Source: CAZMYO01 sp964570525
GTDB taxonomy: Bacteria > Patescibacteriota > Patescibacteriia > Magasanikbacterales > GWA2-37-8
Assembly (NCBI GenBank): GCA_964570525.1
Contig: CAZMYO010000012.1
Span: 1-10,860 of the forward strand
Length of the DNA: 10,860 bases
Direction: 5' to 3'
In this document: positions 1-6,440 of the stretch, piece after piece
Numbering within the stretch: position 1 is the stretch's first letter
How the letters are laid out: each line of letters begins with the position of its first letter
Notes under the pieces: generated by a model
The model's input: only the letters and a program-made list of their open reading frames with translations
Database searches by the model: none
Told to the model about the DNA's origin: nothing
Translations under genes and position numbers: made by a program

Positions 1-787
1 CGTTCTGGAAAGTACTCAAACCGGTAGCTAGAAAAGTGGAGGAAACGGTGGTGGCGCCGGTGACGGAGAGGGTGCCGCCGATGGAAGACGAGGCGGAGGA
101 GATAAATCCGCCGGTGAGAGTAGCGAGACCAAGAGTTTTCAACGTTCCACTCATCACGCTATTACTTGTCACAAATAAGTTCGTGAGGTTGGCGGTTGAA
201 ATTGTGGAAGTTGTGATGGTGGAGGTGGCAATGGTGGTGGTGTTAAAAGTGAAACTACCGTCGCTGGCCGATACGGGAATATAGGTGGTGGTGGAAACAG
301 TTTTACTGCCAACGCCATCCAAGAAAGCGGAATTAAAGGCGTAGGGGGCGGTGGTAATTCTTTTGCGCGGCGATAAGGTCTCGGCGCCAACACGCACTTC
401 CAAAAAGACCGAGGCGTTGTCTCTAAAAATACTTTGATCCAATCCGTTGGTGCCGGTGTCTCCCAAATTGACGCTAAAGAGACCGCTCGTTGGGGTAACG
501 CTTATGGAAGTCGGAGAGCCGATGGTGCCGGCGGCGGTATACAAAACATTTCCCGCGGTAAGGGCATCGTACAAAACAAAAACCATGCTCTGCGTGGTTG
601 TTACCGAAGTTCCGCCGGTGAGAAGTTTTCCTTGATAGGTAATAATCGCCGGGGCGGTGGCGGCTTCCGCGCCGTGGTCAAAAAAGAACCACGGCAGAAC
701 AAAAAATAAGCAACAGAAAATCAGCCCAACAACAAAAAATTTCGGGGTATGCTTTGTTTCCCACTTTACTGTCTCCTTTCGAATCAT
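1..787 (-). CDS. Surface fibre-like protein, N-terminal part (runs off left edge)
   Basis: Reading the minus strand from the ATG at 785-787, the frame stays open to base 1, giving about 262 residues with no stop, so the 3' part lies outside the window. Residues about 17-34 form a hydrophobic segment (FFVVGLIFCCLFFVLPWFFF), a signal anchor or signal peptide. Next comes a module beginning ITYQGKLLTGG and ending PRKRITTAPYAFNSA. It resembles the head domain in front of long bacterial surface and tail-fibre-like proteins (YQGrL ... sLYda ... PRqrl ... PYAf). After that the sequence is Thr/Ser/Gly-rich and repetitive (TTTIATSTITTSTIST; GTLSVTGATTVSSTFLATG), typical of beta-helical fibre repeats. 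Role inferred: exported adhesin or fibre. There is no SD just before the ATG. An AAGGAG lies inside the gene but faces only an out-of-frame GTG. The hydrophobic segment and downstream homology-like motifs are all in the ATG frame. Confidence 0.8.
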   Translation of the reverse strand, partial: MIRKETVKWETKHTPKFFVVGLIFCCLFFVLPWFFFDHGAEAATAPAIITYQGKLLTGGTSVTTTQSMVFVLYDALTAGNVLYTAAGTIGSPTSISVTPTSGLFSVNLGDTGTNGLDQSIFRDNASVFLEVRVGAETLSPRKRITTAPYAFNSAFLDGVGSKTVSTTTYIPVSASDGSFTFNTTTIATSTITTSTISTANLTNLFVTSNSVMSGTLKTLGLATLTGGFISSASSSIGGTLSVTGATTVSSTFLATGLSTFQN

Positions 788-809
788 AACAACCGATTAA
801 TTTGTATAT

Positions 810-838
810 ATTATACACTATTTAACGATTGCTTTATA
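810..838 (-). promoter_or_regulatory. Probable promoter of the fibre-like gene
   Basis: The minus strand has a perfect TATAAT at 810-815. Seventeen bases upstream is a weak -35 (TATAAA, 833-838; 3 of 6 match TTGACA). Predicted transcription starts near 803, leaving a leader of only about 16 bases, which fits the lack of an SD. Confidence 0.5.
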
Positions 839-863
839 CCTAAAAAACTGTTGATAACTTTAA

Positions 864-890
864 TTAAAAAAACCCCTTTTCTTAAAGGGG
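864..890 (-). terminator. Intrinsic terminator of the 268-aa gene
   Basis: On the minus strand, CCCCTTT-AAGA-AAAGGGG (873-890) is a perfect 7-bp stem with a 4-base loop, directly followed by seven T (866-872). It begins about 28 bases after the stop codon at 919-921. It separates the 268-aa gene from the fibre-like gene, which has its own promoter. Confidence 0.9.
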
Positions 891-918
891 ATAAGATGCT
901 TAATTTCTGTTCTACTCC

Positions 919-1725
919 TCATTTCTTTTCTGGAATAAAATCGGGGATGGTTTCAGCCGTTACTTTTTCTCCCAAAATGGCTCGTTCCGGGGCTATGGAA
1001 TCTTTCGCGCCTTGAGCCACCGATGGAGCGGGAGCCGTAGTTTTGAGCGACAACCCAACTTGCGCTAATTTATTCTTGAAGTCATTAAACTTTTCTAACC
1101 AAGCAACGCTTTGCCCGCGCGCTTTTTGTCCAAGCGTCTGAAAAAACTGAACCGTCGCGAGCTTGGCTTGGTTTGTTGCTCCAGAAAGATTGCCGATAGC
1201 TGTTCCAATGGTGGCAAACTTCAATCTAACGCGGCTCATTTCCTTTATTAAAGCTAGTTGCAATTTTTTGTTTTCCGCGGTGAGTTTCTGCCCCGCTCGC
1301 CCCGCCGAGGCGATGGCTCGTTGCGTTGCCTGCGCAAGATGACGCTGAATTAACATGGCGCGCGGAGCCAGATTGTCGGCCGCGTTCAGCAATGCCTGGT
1401 CAACTATAATTCCCGCGTCGTCACCAACCGCGACCATTTGACTTGCAAAATCAACCGCTACCGCGGGCGCCTGCCAACCAAGATTTATAATTTCTTGCCC
1501 ATAGGCCTTGCCCAAACTCACCCAATGTCCCCCCACTTCCCGGCTTCCTTCGGCAAAATATAATCCGGCGCGCGCGCCCGAAGCGCGCCACCTCTCTGCT
1601 GTTTCTTCTTTAATGGCTGTCCCAGCAACTTCTGTAATAAACACACCCAGGCTAACCAAAACCAGCCCCACGACTAAAAATTCTTGAGTTTTGTGGTTCC
1701 AGACTATTTTTTTTCCTTGAAGCAT
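919..1725 (-). CDS. Unrecognised single-pass membrane protein, Ala-rich and helical
   Basis: 268 residues. The family is not recognised. A short basic N-terminus (GKK...HK) precedes one hydrophobic segment at about 16-32 (FLVVGLVLVSLGVFITE), so the protein is probably anchored with the rest outside. Residues 35-225 are rich in Ala, Gln, Lys and Leu and look mostly helical (for example 125-170), without a clear heptad repeat or catalytic motif. The tail (229-268) is Pro/Glu/Lys-rich and probably disordered. The start is ATG at 1723-1725. A promoter lies just upstream, and an AGGAAAG (1739-1745) is too far from the ATG to be a convincing SD. The gene lies downstream of the envelope operon on the same strand but has its own promoter and terminator, so it can be expressed alone. 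A structural or envelope-associated role is only a guess from location. Confidence 0.75.
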   Translation of the reverse strand: MLQGKKIVWNHKTQEFLVVGLVLVSLGVFITEVAGTAIKEETAERWRASGARAGLYFAEGSREVGGHWVSLGKAYGQEIINLGWQAPAVAVDFASQMVAVGDDAGIIVDQALLNAADNLAPRAMLIQRHLAQATQRAIASAGRAGQKLTAENKKLQLALIKEMSRVRLKFATIGTAIGNLSGATNQAKLATVQFFQTLGQKARGQSVAWLEKFNDFKNKLAQVGLSLKTTAPAPSVAQGAKDSIAPERAILGEKVTAETIPDFIPEKK

Positions 1726-1745
1726 AGAAATTTGATTACTTTCCT

Positions 1746-1774
1746 AGTATACGCCTTTTTTCTTTTTCGTTCAA
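1746..1774 (-). promoter_or_regulatory. Strong sigma70-type promoter for the 268-aa gene
   Basis: On the minus strand, -35 TTGAAC (1769-1774), a 17-base purine-rich spacer and -10 TATACT (1746-1751). Transcription should start near 1739, about 14 bases before the ATG at 1725. Confidence 0.7.
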
Positions 1775-1781
1775 TTTTAAG

Positions 1782-1800
1782 TCCCCTCTAAAAAGAGGGA
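1782..1800 (-). terminator. Hairpin after the 1028-aa gene, weak terminator
   Basis: Immediately after the stop codon (1802-1804), the minus strand forms CCCTCT-TTTT-AGAGGG. There is no T tract behind it (ACTTAAAATTG follows), so it may only partly stop transcription or may protect the mRNA 3' end. Readthrough into the 268-aa gene remains possible. Confidence 0.4.
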
Positions 1801-1801
1801 A

Positions 1802-4800
1802 CTATTTCTTCTGCTTGTTAAGAGCTATGTTAACAGCGATGGTTTCGGCCTCTTTTCCGCTTAAGTCAATGGGGTTGCTTTTCTGCGGCTCATAAGCGCG
1901 GTGCTCATAAGTAACATAGAACTGGTTATCACCAGCCAAAAAATAATACCGGCCGCGCCGATCGGTAACTTGGGTGGCAACTAATTTGTTAAATTGCGAA
2001 CTGAAAAGCCTGGCCACCGCTTGAGTAATTGGTTTTTTTGAATCCGCGTCGTAGACAATTCCCCAGCTTTTTACCTTGGGCGGTTTGGCTAAGCGCGAGA
2101 AGAGAAGTGTTACGGCGACATGCGTGCCGAGCAATACCCACACATACCAGCGGGGAGCGATATAGAGAGAAACCAAGTTCACTGCTAAGCCAACCCAGGA
2201 TAGCGTTTTCTGAAGAACCCTCCCAAAACGCTCGAGAATCAACCGCCATGGTTTTTTATGCTCGCCCACCGGATCGAGCGGGATATTCGCGGTAATCACC
2301 GCGTCTTCTTCTTTCACCGCGATAATTTCTCCGTGATAAATGTCAACTCGGCGTCCATCGCTGGTAAATTTTGCCAGAAGATCGGAAGGAAATTGCATTC
2401 CGCTTTTGGATACCTCTAAACGAAAAGTGCCCTGGTCGGCGACAAAGGCGTAGCGGCCCTGGCGGTCGGTTACTTTTGATTGGATAATTTTTCCGGTTTT
2501 GGCATTCACCAAACGAATGGTGGCTAAATCAACTGGTAGCTTGCTAAGTGAGTTGTAAACTACTCCCCAACCTTGGCGTTTTCGGAGACCGAGCAGCATG
2601 AGCGGCTGAAGGAACAAAAGTCGCAAAAACGGCAGGATGTCGGCCCACGATATAAGTGAAAGCGTGCTAACAGCAACCACGCTAACGGCCGTCGGAGCCA
2701 CCACCTGGCTCGCCACCTTTTGCACTTCCGGATCCTTGGCCGCTTCTTGCAATACTTTGGCCGTATCAACAACTGTTTGAACAGTTAGAGCCACGGCGAC
2801 CTTGCTTTTTTCCGCTAAATTTTTGACAACATTCTGGGTGTTTTTTTGGAACGACGCCTTGAGGTCAATTACCTCGAGGAGTGGCGGTGGTTTTTGGACA
2901 AGAGTTGTGTCTATGTTGACGACGTTGTTATTTACAGTAAAGGTTGGCAGTGAGCGGGTATAATAGCCGTCTTTCTCAACCGTCAGATAAAACTGGCCGT
3001 TCGGTACCATCCACCCGTAGATGCCGTTCTCGTTTGACAAAAATGGATTCTGTTGCCCAAAATTCTCGGCGGCAAAGACGGTTCCATCTTTCTGAAAAAG
3101 CGTAAATTTAGCCTGGGCAACCGGCCCAACGGACGAGAGAACGTTGCCAAATGCCAGGCTCTTTAGTTTGAAGCCGATATTATCAAGCTGTCCCGCGCCA
3201 TAATCAATTTCGAGATACACCTGGTGCGTGCCAATCGCCGGAAAAACGATCGAGGCATAGTAAGAATCAAGGGTGGCGTCATATACAAACTGATGCTGGT
3301 CTTGCCCGTCTACTTTGAGAATCATGGTAAGCGGGGCCGATGGCAGGCTCGCCTTTGCCAGAGTTACTACCAACGGAAATCCGGCGAGCCCGACAACTTC
3401 GCCGTTCACCGGCATCAATTGTATTCGGCGGTTACCGGTCCAAAAAGCGAGGGCGGCTAAATCTAATTTAACAAAAATCGGCACCGTGGTGGTTGGGGGG
3501 ATAAAGTACTGCAGGGGAACGAAGCTTGCGGCGCAACCGCCAAATCCAAAACAGGCGGCATCCGCGCAATCAGCTTTTCCGTTGCCATCATCATCAATTC
3601 CATTATCGCAAATTTCCGTAACTGGCAGTCTGGCTCGAAGACAGCTTGCATTATTGCCGCAGGCCGGGTCAGCACAGTCGACAAGACTGTTCCCATCATC
3701 ATCAATTCCATTATCGCAAATTTCTTGGGGGCGCGGGGTTACCTTACAACTTGAATCGTCTAGACACACTGGATCGGCACAATCAATAAGACCGTTGTTG
3801 TTATCATCAATACCATTATTACAGATTTCTTGAGGGAGTGGAGGCGGAATTATTTTAGCATTACCAAAAGCGCCCGGGCTGAAGTTTAATGAAGTGTCAA
3901 AAGAAAAAACAGTATAAAAATAATTAATATTCTTTAGAACATTATTATCGGTAAAGGTCTCGCCGCTTCCGGTGTACACTACTGTGCCGTCATCGATTGT
4001 GGCGGATGGACCATCAACTTTGCGAACAACTTTTACTCCGCTAAAATCGGGGACGGCGAATGGCGTGGGGTTGGTCCAGCTTGCGACAATGCTATTCGCG
4101 GCGGCGGAAACTTGCAGATTGGAAACATCGGGCGGCGGTATATTATCTTTCTTGGTAATGAAAGCGGCATCAAGAGTAGTCGCGCTATTACCGGCCGAGT
4201 CAACCGATATTATCCGATAGTGATAGGTGGTGTTGGGCGAAAGCGAAAATAAAAGCAGGCTGTGGGAGAGCGTCTTCGCGATATCCAAAGAGTTACTGCC
4301 GTAATTCGCGGTCGTCCCGTAGTTTACTTGGCTATCGGCCAGCTCATTTGTTTCCCACGAAATGCTGGAGGTGGTGCTGCCAACTGTTACTTCTACATTG
4401 GAAATAACCGGCGGAGTGATGTCGGGCGGAGGCGTATATGACCTCGTGCTGAAATAACCGCTAAAGTAACTGGTGCGCTGGCCGCTGTCGGTGGCGGAAA
4501 TTTTGAAATAGTAAATTGTTCCCGTAGCCAAATTTGTGAGATTTACCTGATAATTGCCAAATACATTCGCGGATCTTCCATAGTTCACGGTGACGCCAAA
4601 CACAAAAGCGCTGGCGGAAATTCCGCCGTCGCCAGTCGCCGTCCAGCTAACATTGGCGGTGGTATACGCGGTAGAAGAAGCAACGTTAGTAATGCTTGGC
4701 GGGTTAATCGGCGGGGGAGGAGGATTGCCGATGATGCCGCCTTGCGCTGGCACCGTATAATTTACATTGACGCCTTGATTGCTGGTGGCGGCGCGGGCAA

Positions 4801-4888
4801 CAAAAAAATATCCGCCGGCTAAAGCCAGACTCGTAATAGCAACTCCGAGTAGCAACCATCGAAGACGCATATTCCGAAAATTACACAC
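1802..4888 (-). CDS. 1028-aa multidomain envelope protein (FN3-like, Cys/Asp repeats, carboxypeptidase-regulatory-like)
   Basis: Starts at GTG 4886-4888, with AGGAGG seven bases upstream (4896-4901); it overlaps the preceding gene by 8 bases. An ATG at codon 7 would be 25 bases from that SD. Order: signal peptide (about 10-33, ending ARA-A); Pro linker; three FN3-like domains (about 64-147, 159-246, 252-345; note SWTATG, SWETNELADSQVNYG, TYHYRIISVD); three Cys/Asp repeats (354-381, 389-416, 425-452), each EICxNGIDDxxN then DCAD; an unassigned beta-rich part (464-580); a carboxypeptidase-regulatory-like domain (590-664); a hydrophobic stretch (729-768) followed by RKR; a second such domain (774-870); a hydrophobic pair (895-931); and a third (941-1023, WGIVYDADSKKPI ... 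VTDRRGRYYF). Last gene of the operon. Role inferred: adhesion or envelope scaffold. Membrane topology of the C-terminal third is unclear. Confidence 0.85.
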   Translation of the reverse strand: MCNFRNMRLRWLLLGVAITSLALAGGYFFVARAATSNQGVNVNYTVPAQGGIIGNPPPPPINPPSITNVASSTAYTTANVSWTATGDGGISASAFVFGVTVNYGRSANVFGNYQVNLTNLATGTIYYFKISATDSGQRTSYFSGYFSTRSYTPPPDITPPVISNVEVTVGSTTSSISWETNELADSQVNYGTTANYGSNSLDIAKTLSHSLLLFSLSPNTTYHYRIISVDSAGNSATTLDAAFITKKDNIPPPDVSNLQVSAAANSIVASWTNPTPFAVPDFSGVKVVRKVDGPSATIDDGTVVYTGSGETFTDNNVLKNINYFYTVFSFDTSLNFSPGAFGNAKIIPPPLPQEICNNGIDDNNNGLIDCADPVCLDDSSCKVTPRPQEICDNGIDDDGNSLVDCADPACGNNASCLRARLPVTEICDNGIDDDGNGKADCADAACFGFGGCAASFVPLQYFIPPTTTVPIFVKLDLAALAFWTGNRRIQLMPVNGEVVGLAGFPLVVTLAKASLPSAPLTMILKVDGQDQHQFVYDATLDSYYASIVFPAIGTHQVYLEIDYGAGQLDNIGFKLKSLAFGNVLSSVGPVAQAKFTLFQKDGTVFAAENFGQQNPFLSNENGIYGWMVPNGQFYLTVEKDGYYTRSLPTFTVNNNVVNIDTTLVQKPPPLLEVIDLKASFQKNTQNVVKNLAEKSKVAVALTVQTVVDTAKVLQEAAKDPEVQKVASQVVAPTAVSVVAVSTLSLISWADILPFLRLLFLQPLMLLGLRKRQGWGVVYNSLSKLPVDLATIRLVNAKTGKIIQSKVTDRQGRYAFVADQGTFRLEVSKSGMQFPSDLLAKFTSDGRRVDIYHGEIIAVKEEDAVITANIPLDPVGEHKKPWRLILERFGRVLQKTLSWVGLAVNLVSLYIAPRWYVWVLLGTHVAVTLLFSRLAKPPKVKSWGIVYDADSKKPITQAVARLFSSQFNKLVATQVTDRRGRYYFLAGDNQFYVTYEHRAYEPQKSNPIDLSGKEAETIAVNIALNKQKK
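3533..3829 (-). repeat. Three tandem Cys/Asp-rich coding repeats
   Basis: Three repeats of about 28 codons (3746-3829, 3641-3724, 3533-3616) encode EIC(N/D)NGIDD..N...DCAD..C. The start of the second and third copies is nearly identical at DNA level (ATCATCATCAATTCCATT in both on the plus strand). Dense Asp/Asn and paired Cys suggest calcium-binding, disulphide-stabilised loops like those seen in many secreted bacterial proteins; the ion is inferred. Confidence 0.8.
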
Positions 4889-5741
4889 TACGCTTCCTCC
4901 TCAAAAATTTTAAAATAAATAGCAACAAAACTATCAACCCGACGCCAATAATACTCTCAAGTGGCAGATACCACAAACGGGCTGTGCTCGAGATTGTTTG
5001 ATTGGTTTTTCCATACTTTATTTCTGCCTCTGTTTCGTAAAGTCCCGGCCAGCGAATTTTGTCTGCCACGATCCGAGAGATGATCTGGCGGTACGCTCCT
5101 GGAATAAGTTGATTTCCCAAAACAAGCGGAGCCGAAAATACCGTTTGGCCTCGCCAATTTCTAATTATTGCTCGCCCAGTAATTGGCGTTTCAATAGTGC
5201 CGTTATTCTTTAGCTCGACGATGAGCGGCCACTCTTTTTTCATGGCTATTGCCGCGGGAATCTCGCTACGCAAACTAACCGATTCTTTTACGATGCCGGC
5301 AACTTGCAAAACCAATAAAACAGTTAGGCGCCCAGCGATAACCGTCTGTCCGGCAAGATCGGGCGTGGCCTCTACCGCCAATCCTAAATAATGCGATCCG
5401 GGAGCCGCGCCTTGGGGAACCGCCACATTAAAAATAATCTTTTTTTTCTGGCCAGACGAAATAGTTGTTTCTCCAATCTCCGGCTTCACCCACCCTTCTG
5501 CTGGATCTAACCCGACCGCAAACAGTGGATGGCCGGCGCCGTCATCCTGTACTCCCACCACCGAGAAGACGAATTTTTTTGCCTTGGGCTCGTCGTTCTT
5601 AACCGTTACCGACACACTTTGTCTTTCACCCGGATCTACAGTTACGAGATAACGTACTGGGCTCACTCCAAAGGCGCGCGCCGGAGAGACAATAAGGAGA
5701 CTAACGCTTAAACATACTAGCCAAGAGATTTTTCTCATCAT
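4881..5741 (-). CDS. DUF916/WxL-interacting-type membrane-anchored protein
   Basis: 286 residues. Signal peptide 1-23 (MMRKISWLVCLSVSLLIVSPARA). The mature N-terminus (FGVSPVRYLVTVDPGERQSV) and the segment VTVKNDEPKAKKFVFSVVGV match the Ig-like fold that opens DUF916 / WxL-interacting proteins. The first beta-sandwich is about 25-147 (with GSHYLGLAVEA), the second about 150-257 (PLIVELKNNGTIETPITGRA ... GLYETEAEI). One TM (261-279) and a cytosolic RRKRSV tail complete the family's usual architecture. In Firmicutes such proteins bind wall polymer and WxL cargo; here the upstream gene encodes a WxL-like secreted protein, so the pair may work together at the surface (inference). The start is one of two adjacent ATGs (5739-5741 or 5736-5738), with no clear SD. 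It is 53 bases from the upstream gene and overlaps the downstream gene by 8. Confidence 0.8.
   Translation of the reverse strand: MMRKISWLVCLSVSLLIVSPARAFGVSPVRYLVTVDPGERQSVSVTVKNDEPKAKKFVFSVVGVQDDGAGHPLFAVGLDPAEGWVKPEIGETTISSGQKKKIIFNVAVPQGAAPGSHYLGLAVEATPDLAGQTVIAGRLTVLLVLQVAGIVKESVSLRSEIPAAIAMKKEWPLIVELKNNGTIETPITGRAIIRNWRGQTVFSAPLVLGNQLIPGAYRQIISRIVADKIRWPGLYETEAEIKYGKTNQTISSTARLWYLPLESIIGVGLIVLLLFILKFLRRKRSV
4896..4901 (-). promoter_or_regulatory. Perfect SD that decides the GTG start at 4888
   Basis: AGGAGG on the minus strand, seven bases before GTG 4886-4888, lies inside the last codons of the upstream gene. The GTG overlaps that gene's final Val codon and stop region, which implies translational coupling. 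Confidence 0.85.
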
Positions 5742-5794
5742 GAAAATGTGTCTAATAAAGCGTCTCTACACAAAAAATCTATTTAAATCTGTGT
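5742..5794. repeat. Short spacer with direct repeats and a half repeat element
   Basis: TGTGTCTAA occurs twice in the same direction, near 5747-5755 and 5790-5798. Between them lies GCGTCTCTAC (5760-5769), identical to one arm of the palindrome at 8811-8838. This may be a decayed copy of that element between two operon genes. Confidence 0.4.
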
Positions 5795-6430
5795 CTAAAG
5801 ATTGGTGGAGGCAGAAAGCGTAATACTCTGACTATATGATGCGGCGGGACGACTGTCCAAGTTAATGGAGGCTTTAAATGTTAAGGTGGCAAGTCTATTT
5901 AGCACGACACTGTCAGAAGAAGCAATAACCAAACCAGGGGCTATCGCCTTGTCTCCCGAGAAAGCGGCGTCGGCGCCAGCAACAGCAAAACCATATTCTT
6001 CCGATCCGGCCGTTACTGTTCCATCGGCCACGCCAGTTATGCTTGCTCCGCTCACGCCACCCACAGTGAGCGCGTATCCAGTGGTTGAGTCGCTGGTGAT
6101 AGAGACCACCGTACTGGCGCCTTTTACTTGGCTGGGGCTAAGCTCTCCGAGACCTAAAGAAGCAACGCTTATCGTCATGCTTAAGGTGCCAACTTCCATG
6201 CTCTGGTACCCCCCACGGACAATGTAGCTGCTGCTCGTGGTTGAATCGGTTGGAGTTTCACCGATGGTATCTTGAAGTTCAAACGAGGCGCTGGTCGCCA
6301 ATGTTCCCCCGGTGTCTATGGAATCAGCAAAAATATAATAGTTCGTTGAGGACATTGCCGAGCGCGCCACACCATCTGGATATAGCCAGCCCGCTAATAT
6401 TGTAATGATAAGGAATATTTTGCCGAGCAC
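5795..6430 (-). CDS. Small secreted beta-rich protein, WxL-like cargo candidate
   Basis: 211 residues starting at GTG 6428-6430. Starting at the later ATG (codon 26) would remove the signal peptide. Residues 1-25 form the signal sequence (KIFLIITILAGWLYPDGVARSA). The mature start, SSTNYYIFADSIDTGGTLATSASFELQDTIGE, followed by SSSYIVRGGYQSME, is a pattern I associate with small surface proteins of Patescibacteria and WxL-like proteins. Residues 82-211 are a Ser/Thr/Gly/Val-rich beta domain ending YSQSITLSASTNL, like the final strand of WxL domains, but no Trp-x-Leu motif is visible. It contains no Cys or Trp in the mature part, and no C-terminal anchor. The gene starts 10 bases after the TPR gene ends and has no SD (CTCCTT precedes it, the wrong polarity), so coupling to upstream translation is likely. 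It probably associates with the wall with the DUF916-like neighbour. Confidence 0.7.
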   Translation of the reverse strand: MLGKIFLIITILAGWLYPDGVARSAMSSTNYYIFADSIDTGGTLATSASFELQDTIGETPTDSTTSSSYIVRGGYQSMEVGTLSMTISVASLGLGELSPSQVKGASTVVSITSDSTTGYALTVGGVSGASITGVADGTVTAGSEEYGFAVAGADAAFSGDKAIAPGLVIASSDSVVLNRLATLTFKASINLDSRPAASYSQSITLSASTNL

Positions 6431-6440
6431 ACTACAACAA

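Noticed and set aside
36..284. Plus-strand frames in 1-790
   Set aside because: They mirror the minus-strand fibre gene, whose frame gives the protein-like repeats and the signal segment.
848..856. DnaA-like box (TTATCAACA on the minus strand)
   Set aside because: One mismatch at a key position and isolated; more likely chance in AT-rich sequence.
3533..3829. Possible CRISPR or direct-repeat array
   Set aside because: The repeats are in frame within a coding sequence and encode a conserved Cys/Asp unit; unit length and spacer divergence do not fit CRISPR.
3315..3833. 172-aa plus-strand frame with repeats
   Set aside because: Antisense shadow of the three Cys/Asp repeats; its repetition (SSSIPLSQIS) merely mirrors them.
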